Of a stretch of DNA of 64,000 nt, positions 33,213 through 40,141 are shown piece after piece (the first letter of the stretch is position 1; every line of letters starts with the position of its first letter). Origin of the DNA: Streptomyces sp. NBC_00414 (GTDB lineage: Bacteria; Actinomycetota; Actinomycetes; Streptomycetales; Streptomycetaceae). Made by a program: the position numbers and the translations under genes. The stretch lies in contig NZ_CP107935.1 in NCBI RefSeq assembly GCF_036038375.1, forward strand, positions 806,001-870,000, read 5' to 3'. The notes beneath the pieces are model-generated. The model was not told where the DNA came from and made no database searches. It was given only the letters and a program-made list of their open reading frames with translations.

Positions 33213-33871
33213 CGATGCCCGCGACCCCGCCCGGCAGCCCCGCTCGGCTCCCCCTCCTGCACCCCGACCGCCTCTCCCCCGGCCAACGGCTCCTGTACGA
33301 GGAGATCACCGGCGGTCCACGCTCCGACGGCCCCCAGCTGTTCGCCCTCACCGACACCGAGGGACGCCTCAACGGCCCCTTCAACGCGATGCTGTTCAGC
33401 CCAGGACTGGGCCGCGACCTACAGGGCCTGGGCGCGGCGATCCGCTACCGCACGGACCTGTCGCCCCGGGTGCGCGAGACGGCCGTCCTCGTCGTGGCCG
33501 CCGTCTGGGACAGCGACTTCGAGCGGTACGCCCATGAACCACTGGCCAGGGCCGCCGGGCTCACCGAGGCGGACGTGCGCGCCCTGCGCGAGGGAGCCGA
33601 TCCGGGTTTCACCGACCCGTTCGAACGCGCCGCGTGGTCGGCCACCCGTGCCCTCGCCACCTCCTCGGACCCGCTCGACGACGACTGGTACGCGGAAGCC
33701 CGCACGGCCCTGGGCGAGAGCGCCCTCTTCGAACTCTCCACGCTCGTCGGCTACTACGCCACGCTCGCCCTTCAACTACGCCTGTTCCGCGTGCCGGTAC
33801 CGGATCCTTCCGGCGAACCGGCACCGCCAAAAGGGGAGTTCCGTCCGTCTACAGGGGAGTTCCGTCCGTGA
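33209..33871 (+). CDS. Carboxymuconolactone decarboxylase family protein
   Basis: A 220-residue AhpD-like all-helical protein. LNGPFNAMLFSPGLGRDLQGLGAAIRYRTDLSPRVRETAVLVVAAVWDS is the CMD helical hairpin, then WYAEARTALGESALFELSTLVGYYATLALQLRLF. It has no CxxC pair, so it is not an AhpD-type peroxidase partner; a decarboxylase or lyase role as in PcaC is possible. ATG overlaps the previous stop as ATGA. Its end (GEFRPSTGEFRP) is encoded by the tandem repeat that also makes the next gene's ribosome site. Confidence 0.88.
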   Translation: MTMPATPPGSPARLPLLHPDRLSPGQRLLYEEITGGPRSDGPQLFALTDTEGRLNGPFNAMLFSPGLGRDLQGLGAAIRYRTDLSPRVRETAVLVVAAVWDSDFERYAHEPLARAAGLTEADVRALREGADPGFTDPFERAAWSATRALATSSDPLDDDWYAEARTALGESALFELSTLVGYYATLALQLRLFRVPVPDPSGEPAPPKGEFRPSTGEFRP

Positions 33872-33886
33872 AGGAGTTCCGTCCGT
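33835..33886 (+). repeat. Three copies of GGAGTTCCGTCCGT
   Basis: Copies at 33835-33848, 33856-33869 and 33873-33886. The first two encode the C-terminus of the CMD protein, the second also leads into its stop, and the third supplies the Shine-Dalgarno and first two bases of the GTG start of the CoA-transferase alpha gene. Confidence 0.85.
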
Positions 33887-34640
33887 GAACAAGGTTCACC
33901 CGACCGCCGCCGAGGCGGTCCACGACATCTCCGACGGGTCGTCCCTCGCAGTCGGCGGGTTCGGTTTGAGCGGAGTTCCGGACGTGGTGATCGCCGCGCT
34001 GCACGAGCGGGGCACCACCGGACTGTCCGTCGTGTCCAACAACTGCGGTGTCGACGGCGCGGGGCTCGGCATCCTCCTCGCCGCCGGCCGCATCACCCGG
34101 GTGACCGGCTCGTACGTGGGCGAGAACAAGGAGTTCGCGAGGCAGTACCTCTCCGGCGAGCTGGAGGTCGAGCTGGTGCCCCAGGGCACGCTCGCCGAAC
34201 GGCTGCGGGCCGGGGGCGCGGGCATCCCGGCGTTCTACACCCCGGCCGGTGTCGGCACCCAGGTCGCCGACGGCGGCCTGCCGTGGCGGTACGCGACCGA
34301 CGGGTCGGTGGCCGTCTCCTCCCCCGTGAAGGAGACCCGGACCTTCGCCGGGCGGGCACACGTCCTCGAACACGGCATCACCACCGACTTCGCCCTCGTA
34401 CGCGCCTGGCGCGGGGACGCCCACGGCAATCTGGTCTTCCGCAGGGCCGCCGCCAACTTCAACCCGCTGGCCGCCATGGCCGGCCGCGTCACCGTCGCGG
34501 AGGTGGAGGAACTCGTCGAGCCGGGAGACATCGCTCCCGACGAGGTGCACCTGCCCGGCGTGTTCGTCCAGCGGGTCGTGCCCCTGACCACTGAACAGGC
34601 CACCGCCAAAGGGATCGAGAAGAGGACGGTACGCGCCTGA
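33885..34640 (+). CDS. 3-oxoacid CoA-transferase, subunit A
   Basis: A 251-residue alpha subunit of the SCOT family. [17 protein letters not shown] at about 22-38 is the CoA-binding signature, [12 protein letters not shown] follows, and [19 protein letters not shown] is typical. GTG 33885 is preceded by AAGGAG, nine bases away, inside a tandem repeat. With the next gene it moves CoA from succinyl- or acetyl-CoA to a 3-oxo acid. In PcaI the substrate is 3-oxoadipate, which would fit the CMD neighbour; acetoacetate is the alternative. A route to thiolysis and central metabolism is implied. Confidence 0.9.
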   Translation: MNKVHPTAAEAVHDISDGSSLAVGGFGLSGVPDVVIAALHERGTTGLSVVSNNCGVDGAGLGILLAAGRITRVTGSYVGENKEFARQYLSGELEVELVPQGTLAERLRAGGAGIPAFYTPAGVGTQVADGGLPWRYATDGSVAVSSPVKETRTFAGRAHVLEHGITTDFALVRAWRGDAHGNLVFRRAAANFNPLAAMAGRVTVAEVEELVEPGDIAPDEVHLPGVFVQRVVPLTTEQATAKGIEKRTVRA

Positions 34641-35269
34641 TGGCCTGGACCCGTGAGCAGATGGCGGCCCGTGCCGCCACTGAGCTGACCGACGGCTCGT
34701 ACGTCAATCTGGGCATAGGGCTGCCCACGACGATCCCGGACCACCTGCCCCCGGACGTGCGGGTGACCCTGCACTCGGAGAACGGCGTCCTCGGCACCGG
34801 CCCGTACCCGTCCGAGGCGGAGGTGGACCCGGATCTCATCAATGCGGGCAAGGAGACGGTGACCGTCCTGCCCGGCGCCTCCTTCTTCGACTCGGCGCTG
34901 TCCTTCGGCATGATCAGGGGCGGTCACATCGACACCGCCGTCCTGGGTGCCATGCAGGTGTCCTCGGCGGGCGACCTGGCCAACTGGAGCATCCCGGGGA
35001 AAATGATCAAGGGGATGGGGGGTGCCATGGACCTGGTCCACGGCGCCCGCCGGGTGATCGTGCTGATGGAGCACACCGCCAAGGACGGAGCGCCGAAGCT
35101 CGTCGACGCGTGCACGCTGCCGCTCACCGGCCGCGCCTGCGTGCATCGCGTCATCACCGATCTGGGCGTCTTCGACATCACGCCGGAGGGGCTGGCCGTC
35201 GTCGAGCGGGCGCCCGGTGTGACGGCCCGGGAGGTCGCGGCGCGCACCGGAGCGCCGGTGCGGGGCTGA
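34640..35269 (+). CDS. 3-oxoacid CoA-transferase, subunit B
   Basis: A 209-residue beta subunit. [15 protein letters not shown] is the SCOT signature, [13 protein letters not shown] carries the catalytic Glu that forms the CoA thioester, and [29 protein letters not shown] is conserved. It overlaps subunit A by one base (TGATG), fixing the start and equal expression. It ends the island operon. No thiolase (PcaF) is present in the window. Confidence 0.92.
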   Translation: MAWTREQMAARAATELTDGSYVNLGIGLPTTIPDHLPPDVRVTLHSENGVLGTGPYPSEAEVDPDLINAGKETVTVLPGASFFDSALSFGMIRGGHIDTAVLGAMQVSSAGDLANWSIPGKMIKGMGGAMDLVHGARRVIVLMEHTAKDGAPKLVDACTLPLTGRACVHRVITDLGVFDITPEGLAVVERAPGVTAREVAARTGAPVRG

Positions 35270-35283
35270 CTCCTGACAACCGG

Positions 35284-35339
35284 GTTCCGTCGAGTTCCGT
35301 ACGGGATGGGTTCCGAGACCGGTTCCGGGATGGGTTCCG
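35284..35339 (+). repeat. GTTCCG-rich repeat tract
   Basis: Five GTTCCG units (35284, 35294, 35310, 35322, 35334), including two GGGATGGGTTCCG units. It lies just after the CoA-transferase and shares GAGTTCCGT with the repeat on the other side of these two genes. Confidence 0.6.
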
Positions 35340-35363
35340 GGCCCGGCGGTAGCATTCGCCACC

Positions 35364-35405
35364 ATGGACATGCTCAGCGAGGTGGCGCGGGTGGGCGGCA
35401 CATGA
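35364..35405 (+). CDS. Possible 13-residue leader peptide
   Basis: ATG at 35364 opens a 13-codon frame (MDMLSEVARVGGT) whose stop overlaps the ATG of the phosphatase-like gene as ATGA. It may only serve translational coupling. No strong Shine-Dalgarno; GCC-ACC precedes it. Confidence 0.3.
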   Translation: MDMLSEVARVGGT

Positions 35406-35992
35406 CCCACCGCGTCACCCTCGTCTCGCCCGCCACGAGTGCGTCACTGCGTCAGGCGCGCTTCGACGACGGGGGTTCGATCGACGCCGGTGGGGAAGCG
35501 CGGGCCCGTGCCGCGGCCGGGTTCCTGCCTGTGGCCACCCGCGTCATTGCCTCCCCCTCCGTGCGTTGCCGGGAGACGGCGGCCGCGCTCGGTCTCGAAG
35601 CAGTTCGGACAGCGGAGTTGGCGGGTCTTGACGTGGGGCGCTGGCGGGGTCGTACCCTCGCCGAAGTCGGTGCCGTCGAGCCGGAGGCGGTGGGCCGATG
35701 GCTCGCGGACCCCGCGTCCGCGCCGCACGGCGGGGAGTCCGTTGAGGACATCCGCGGAAGGGTGGCGCGCTGGCTGGAGGCCTGCCGGGACTCGGGCGGC
35801 CGTACGCTCGCCGTGGTCGAGCCGGAAGTCGTGCGGGCCGCGGTGACGCATGTGCTGGGAGTGCCTTCCGCGGCTTTCTGGCGGCTCGATGTCCCGCCGC
35901 TGACGTCCACCACGATCAGCGGACGCAGCGGCCGGTGGAACCTACGCCTCGGGCAACCGCTCGACTCGGCCGGAGCAGCCGCGGACCGGTGA
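35402..35992 (+). CDS. Histidine-phosphatase-like protein without catalytic histidines
   Basis: A 196-residue protein with the phosphoglycerate-mutase fold pattern: substrate-loop ASPSVRCRETAAALGL, LDVGRWRGRTLAEV, PHGGESVEDIRGRVARWLE. The strand-1 motif reads LVSPATSASLRQ where active enzymes have RHG, and the second histidine motif reads VVEPEVVRAAVTH in place of VSHG. Both catalytic His are therefore missing, so phosphatase activity is doubtful and a binding role is possible. It is convergent with cbtA of the cobalt transporter, a neighbourhood I recall for this protein type in Streptomyces. Confidence 0.82.
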   Translation: MTHRVTLVSPATSASLRQARFDDGGSIDAGGEARARAAAGFLPVATRVIASPSVRCRETAAALGLEAVRTAELAGLDVGRWRGRTLAEVGAVEPEAVGRWLADPASAPHGGESVEDIRGRVARWLEACRDSGGRTLAVVEPEVVRAAVTHVLGVPSAAFWRLDVPPLTSTTISGRSGRWNLRLGQPLDSAGAAADR

Positions 35993-36031
35993 GTCAGGGC
36001 GAGTCGGGCCGACCGCCTCGCGGCTCCGGTC

Positions 36032-36790
36032 TCAGCGCGGGGCAGGTGTCGTCGTGCCCGTGGAGACAGTCGGGGGTTTCGGGTGGAGCAGTCGTTCGGC
36101 GAGTTCACCGAAGACGAGACCGAAGGCTCCCCACAGCGTGATCTGCATGGCGAGGGCGGAGAGCCTGAACCGCCACAGCAGGGCTGCCGGGAAGTCGCCG
36201 GGAACCTCGTTGACGGTGGGCAGGAACGCGTACGCCGACCCGATCACGACGACGAAGCCGAGGACGGCGACGACGGTGGCGTACCAGGTGCCCAGTCTCG
36301 GCGCGAGCCGCTTGCCGACGAGCACCGCCGCGACCGCGAGGAGCACGCTCAGCACCGTCATGAGGAGGTACAGGGTGGTCCGTTCGCCGATGGTGCCGGG
36401 GTCGCCGACCGCGGGTGGGTTGGCCGGGTACTTCAGGAACGGCACGACATAGACGGTGAGCAGTGCGACCCCCGAGAGCAGGAGTGCCGTGGCCCGGGGG
36501 CCGAAACGGCCGATACGGCCGAGGGCGAAGCAGTAGACGAGGGCGGTGATGCCGCCGAAGGCCACACCGTAGATCAGTACGCCGGTGGCGAGACCGGCGG
36601 TGGACTGCAGGCTGCGGGAGACCAGTTCGACCTCGTGCTCGTGGCCGGAGGCGCGGGCTTCCTCGAAGCCGATGGCACTGTCGACGTTCGGTTCACCGAG
36701 GAAGTAGGCGACGGCCAGGGCGAGCACGCCGGCGGCCAGGCCGGCGAGCATGCCCCGCACGAGCAGGTTTCTTACCGTTGCGGAGTTCAT
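36032..36790 (-). CDS. cbtA: Cobalt transporter subunit CbtA
   Basis: A 252-residue membrane protein with about five to six helices. It starts with LLVRGMLAGLAAGVLALAVAYFLGEP, then carries EHEVELVSRSLQSTAGLATGVLIYGVAFGGI, WYATVVAVLGFVVVIGSAYAFLPTVNEVPGDFPAALLWRFRLSALAMQ and GLVFGELAERLL, characteristic of CbtA. It imports cobalt for B12 synthesis (predicted role of the family). It follows cbtB by 19 bases and is under the same cobalamin riboswitch. Confidence 0.93.
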   Translation of the reverse strand: MNSATVRNLLVRGMLAGLAAGVLALAVAYFLGEPNVDSAIGFEEARASGHEHEVELVSRSLQSTAGLATGVLIYGVAFGGITALVYCFALGRIGRFGPRATALLLSGVALLTVYVVPFLKYPANPPAVGDPGTIGERTTLYLLMTVLSVLLAVAAVLVGKRLAPRLGTWYATVVAVLGFVVVIGSAYAFLPTVNEVPGDFPAALLWRFRLSALAMQITLWGAFGLVFGELAERLLHPKPPTVSTGTTTPAPR

Positions 36791-36809
36791 GGGTGTACGG
36801 CGTCCGTCG

Positions 36810-37028
36810 TCAGTGGCAGGGGAAGCCGAGCAGGTGGCGTGCGTCGTGCACCCACTCGTGGACGTTCTCGCCTGAGACGACGGAGGTGGCGCCCTGTTCG
36901 GCGCCGACGAAGTACAGCAGGACCAGCATCAGGATGCCGATGAACACCGCCCAGGGAGCGATGTCCTTCAGCGGCAGCTTGGCGGGCACGACGGTGGTCG
37001 TGGTCGGCGGGGCGGCATGCTGCGCCAT
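36810..37028 (-). CDS. cbtB: Cobalt transporter subunit CbtB
   Basis: A 72-residue protein with one membrane helix (PWAVFIGILMLVLLYFVGAEQGAT) and the terminal His-containing motif HEWVHDARHLLGFPCH, which matches the CbtB metal-binding tail. GGAGGAG precedes the start ATG 37028 by eight bases; a longer frame upstream runs into the riboswitch. First gene of the cbtBA operon. Confidence 0.93.
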   Translation of the reverse strand: MAQHAAPPTTTTVVPAKLPLKDIAPWAVFIGILMLVLLYFVGAEQGATSVVSGENVHEWVHDARHLLGFPCH

Positions 37029-37081
37029 GGAAGGGCCTCCTCCGGGAACTCGCGTCCCGTCTCGGTGGTGCGGATGACAAC

Positions 37082-37205
37082 GGCCCCGGGTCTGACTCAC
37101 GCCGCGCTCCCTTCAGGGGAGGCGCACCGTTCACAGTGGCGCGACCGTGCCGGATTCCCACCGGCTTCCGTGCTGCCGTCGTCGATATCAGAGTGACGGT
37201 ACCCC
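37082..37205 (-). promoter_or_regulatory. Cobalamin riboswitch
   Basis: On the minus strand the leader of cbtB contains GGAAGCCGGTGGGAATCCGG, then CACGGTCGCGCCACTGTGA and farther on GTGAGTCAGAC. These are the conserved core of the B12 riboswitch: GGAA..GGTG..AATCC, the GCCACTG box (37134-37140) and AGTCAG. The P1 ends are approximate. Adenosylcobalamin binding would shut off cobalt uptake. Confidence 0.92.
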
Positions 37206-37253
37206 TCGGCGGGTGCGTGCCCAAGACCGCCGGTGGGCAAGAACCCGCCGACG

Positions 37254-38303
37254 TCAGAGTCCGAGTCCGCTCTCCCGCCCACCCAGTGGCTCGAAGAAGC
37301 GTTCCACGTCGGTGCCGGTGACCTCGGCGAGGCCGGCCGGTGACCAGCGCGGGTCGCGGTCCTTGTCGATGACCTGGGCGCGGATGCCCTCGACCAGGTC
37401 GGGCATGGACAGGGCCGCGAGGGAGACCCGGTACTCCTGCTCAAGCACCTGCTCCAGAGAGCCGAGCCGCCGGGCGCGGCGCAGAGCGGCCAGGGTGACC
37501 TTCAGCGCGGTGGGCGACCTGGAGAGCAGGGTCTCCGCGGTCTCCTTCGCCGCCGGGTCACCGTGGTCGAGCAGCCGGCGGACGATCTCCTCGACCGTGT
37601 CGGCGGCGAAACAGGAGTCGATCCACTCCCGCCGACCGGCGAACTCCCCCTCCGGCGCGGGCCGCATGTGCCGGTCCAGCGCCTCCCGTACGGGCAGTTC
37701 GGCGAGGTCGTCGACGAGGCGCGCAAGCGCGTCGGACGGTACGTAGTGGTCGGCGAGCCCACACAGCACGGCGTCCCCCGCGCCGACCGCCGCGCCCGTC
37801 AGGGCGAGATACGTGCCCAGCTCGCCCGGCGCGCGGGACAGCAGGTAGGTGCCGCCGACGTCGGGCACGAAGCCGATGCCGGTCTCCGGCATGGCGATCC
37901 TGGACCGTTCGGTGACGACCCGGACGTCGCCGTGCGCGGAGACGCCGACGCCCCCGCCCATGACGATGCCGTCCATGACGGCGACGTAGGGCTTGGACCA
38001 GCGGGCGATACGGGCGTTGAGCCGGTACTCGTCGCGCCAGAACGCGGCCGAGGCGGTGCCGTCCCCGTCACGGGCGTCGTCGTGAATGGCGCGGATGTCG
38101 CCGCCCGCGCACAGGCCGCGCTCCCCCGCCCCGGTGATGACGACCGTCTCCACGGCCGGGTCGCGCTCCCACGCGGTGAGTGCCTCGTCGATGCGCCGCA
38201 CCATGGCGTGGTTGAGGGCGTTGATGGCCCTGGGGCGGTTGAGGGTGATGTGGGCGGAGCGGCCGGCCGTGTGCAGCAGGACGGGCTCTTCACTGCCGGT
38301 CAT
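37254..38303 (-). CDS. Enoyl-CoA hydratase/3-hydroxyisobutyryl-CoA hydrolase
   Basis: A 349-residue crotonase-fold protein. GRSAHITLNRPRAINALNHAMV at the N-terminus, the oxyanion-hole loops RGLCAGGDIRAIHDD and GIVMGGGVGVSAHGDVRVVTE, then MPETGIGFVPDVGGTYLLSR, the HIBYL-CoA hydrolase signature with Glu and Asp. Length and C-terminal extension fit HIBCH rather than plain enoyl hydratases. It acts in valine breakdown. Start ATG 38303 has GGAGG seven bases before it and overlaps the stop of an acyl-CoA dehydrogenase remnant. Confidence 0.92.
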   Translation of the reverse strand: MTGSEEPVLLHTAGRSAHITLNRPRAINALNHAMVRRIDEALTAWERDPAVETVVITGAGERGLCAGGDIRAIHDDARDGDGTASAAFWRDEYRLNARIARWSKPYVAVMDGIVMGGGVGVSAHGDVRVVTERSRIAMPETGIGFVPDVGGTYLLSRAPGELGTYLALTGAAVGAGDAVLCGLADHYVPSDALARLVDDLAELPVREALDRHMRPAPEGEFAGRREWIDSCFAADTVEEIVRRLLDHGDPAAKETAETLLSRSPTALKVTLAALRRARRLGSLEQVLEQEYRVSLAALSMPDLVEGIRAQVIDKDRDPRWSPAGLAEVTGTDVERFFEPLGGRESGLGL

Positions 38304-38374
38304 CCGCACACCTCCGTCGGGCCGCGGGTCACGAGGACGTGCATGGTCTCGTCGGTTCCTTCCAGGATCCGGTG
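38300..38374 (-). pseudogene. C-terminal remnant of an acyl-CoA dehydrogenase gene
   Basis: The minus strand reads HRILEGTDETMHVLVTR then GPTEVCG and a TGA that overlaps the next ATG as ATGA. RILEGT-E is the conserved C-terminal motif of acyl-CoA dehydrogenases (family knowledge). Upstream the frame loses all similarity, so only 24 codons remain. Isobutyryl-CoA dehydrogenase next to HIBYL-CoA hydrolase is the expected valine-pathway arrangement, which supports a deletion of the gene body. Confidence 0.75.
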
Positions 38375-38480
38375 GGCGCGCGGGCCGGGATCCGCTGGAC
38401 GCACGGGGCAGGACCCGTCGGTCGCCCAGGTCACACGCGATCTTCTCAATGCCGCCCGCGGGCCGGACGGTCCGGGGCAG

Positions 38481-38523
38481 CGCGACGGCCCCGGGACTCT
38501 TCGAGAGTCCCGGGGCCGTCGCG
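38481..38523. terminator. Very strong 20-bp hairpin
   Basis: CGCGACGGCCCCGGGACTCT (38481-38500) pairs perfectly with 38504-38523, loop TCG. It lies 20 bases after the stop of the PRC-barrel gene and would stop its transcript. Confidence 0.85.
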
Positions 38524-38543
38524 TCGTTCAGAGCTGGTCCGGC

Positions 38544-38900
38544 TCAGATGTGCGGGCCGCCGCTGCCGTAGTAGGTGCCCAGATCGTCGCGGTAGCCCTG
38601 GTCGCCCAGGTGCTTGTCGCGGTCGAACTCCGGAGCATCCTTGATCTGCTGCTTGGTGCGGTCCACGACGATCTTCTGCTCACCCTGGTCGATGCTGACG
38701 ACCGTGCTGGCGGGGAGCAGAACCTCCTTGCCGAAGATCCACACACCGGTGTCGACCACCAGGTAAGCGTCACCGACCTCGTCGGAGTGCTTGTCGACCT
38801 TACCGATACTGCCGTCCGTGGCCTCGACCTTGTAACCCGTAAGGTCTACGCCCGCGAGACGGCCCGCGGTCGACTTGTAACCCCATACATTTTCAGTCAC
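38544..38900 (-). CDS. PRC-barrel domain protein
   Basis: A 118-residue cytoplasmic protein starting at GTG (VTENVWGYKS) with GGAGGAG ten bases upstream. The PRC barrel spans TGYKVEATDGSIGKVDKHSDEVGDAYLVVDTG then FGKEVLLPASTVVSIDQGEQKIVVDRTKQQIKDAPEF, with the aromatic tail YRDDLGTYYG. PRC-barrel proteins of this form are stress-associated in Streptomyces; role unknown. Monocistronic, ended by the strong hairpin. The 38901-39158 gap has no further gene. Confidence 0.9.
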   Translation of the reverse strand: MTENVWGYKSTAGRLAGVDLTGYKVEATDGSIGKVDKHSDEVGDAYLVVDTGVWIFGKEVLLPASTVVSIDQGEQKIVVDRTKQQIKDAPEFDRDKHLGDQGYRDDLGTYYGSGGPHI

Positions 38901-39158
38901 GCGAAAACAACTCCTCCGGTAAACAGAGGACAGCGGGGATCCCCCACTTGTCCTCCCTTTTTCCGTACGTCGTGCACAGCGATTTTCGATAACCACTGAC
39001 TTTGCTGCGAGTGCCCCGCACCCAGAGCTTCACGCACCCGATTCGAGCCGGGATTCCCTGCGGCTCCCCGGAGGGCGGAACGCTCTTGCGCCGACGCCGG
39101 ACATCCGTCCGGGCACTCGCCGCCAGACACAGTCTGAACTGGGCCGATGTGTGGTCGG

Positions 39159-39320
39159 CTACCAGCGGTACCAGCGACCGCTGCCACCCTTCGGGCGGGC
39201 GACGAAGCCGATCAGCCACAGGACCAGTACGACGATCGCGACCCACCACAGAATTTTCAGCGCGAAACCCGCGCCAAAGAGGATCAGGGCCAGCAAGAGA
39301 ACAAGAAGCAGGGGAATCAT
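39159..39320 (-). CDS. Small hydrophobic membrane protein
   Basis: A 53-residue protein with two hydrophobic helices (IPLLLVLLLALILFGAGFAL, then ILWWVAIVVLVLWLIGF) and a basic, aromatic end RPKGGSGRWYRW. GGAGG lies nine bases before ATG. It matches the short hydrophobic proteins common in Streptomyces and often stress-induced; no biochemical role is known. Confidence 0.85.
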   Translation of the reverse strand: MIPLLLVLLLALILFGAGFALKILWWVAIVVLVLWLIGFVARPKGGSGRWYRW

Positions 39321-39448
39321 GTTTGTTAACCTCCGAAACACCGTGTGCCCGGTTGATCTCTGTCCACACACACGAATTCACGAGACACCCACATTTACCT
39401 GTGGGCACATGAGTCCCGCGGCACCGCTCAGTTCCCTCGCGGCCCGAC

Positions 39449-40141
39449 TCAGTCGTGGGCGCCGACGAGTCCCACCCGGTGGGCCAGCACGACCGCCTGG
39501 ACCCGGTCGCGCAGATCGAGTTTGGTCAGGATGCGCGACACATACGTCTTGACGGTCTCGCGGCTGATGACCATCCGGTCCGCAATCTCGGTGTTGGACA
39601 GGCCCTCGGCGATCAGTTTCAGCACTTCCGTCTCGCGCGGTGCCAGGGCGGCCAACGCCTGTGCAGCGGGGTGCCGTTGGGGTCGGCGGAGCCGGTCGGC
39701 GAACTTGCCGACGAGTTGCCGCGTGACGGCGGGTGCCAGCAGTGACTCTCCCGCGGCGACCGTCCGGATGCCGTTCACCAGGTCGCGCGGGGGTGAGTCC
39801 TTGAGTAGGAAGCCGCTCGCGCCGGCCCGCAGCGCCTCGTACACGTACTCGTCGAGGTTGAAGGTGGTGACCACCAGGATCTTCATCGGTTCGACGACGC
39901 CGGGGCCGGCGAGCAGCCGGGTCGCCTCGATGCCGTCCAGCAGGGGCATGCGAATGTCCATCACCACGACGTCCGGGCGCAGCCGTCGCGCGGTCTCCAC
40001 CGCCGTGCGGCCGTCCCCGGCCTCCCCCACGACCTCGATGTCCGGCTGTGCCGTGAAGATGGTGACGTAACCGGTCCTCACGAGTTCCTGGTCGTCGCAG
40101 ACCAGGACCCTGATCGGTGCCGGGGAACCGAGCCCGGTCAT
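39449..40141 (-). CDS. NarL/FixJ-type response regulator
   Basis: A 230-residue regulator. The receiver domain (10-125) has the acidic pair in VLVCDDQE, phospho-acceptor Asp in VVVMDIRMP and Lys in FLLKDSPP. The LuxR-type HTH near 165-220 reads LAPRETEVLKLIAEGLSNTEIADRMVISRETVKTYVSRIL. ATG overlaps the kinase stop as ATGA, so it pairs with the sensor kinase upstream. Targets unknown. Confidence 0.95.
   Translation of the reverse strand: MTGLGSPAPIRVLVCDDQELVRTGYVTIFTAQPDIEVVGEAGDGRTAVETARRLRPDVVVMDIRMPLLDGIEATRLLAGPGVVEPMKILVVTTFNLDEYVYEALRAGASGFLLKDSPPRDLVNGIRTVAAGESLLAPAVTRQLVGKFADRLRRPQRHPAAQALAALAPRETEVLKLIAEGLSNTEIADRMVISRETVKTYVSRILTKLDLRDRVQAVVLAHRVGLVGAHD

Noticed and set aside
33835..33886. 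CRISPR-like short repeat array
   Set aside because: Only three 14-bp units with 3-7-base gaps inside coding sequence and no cas genes nearby.
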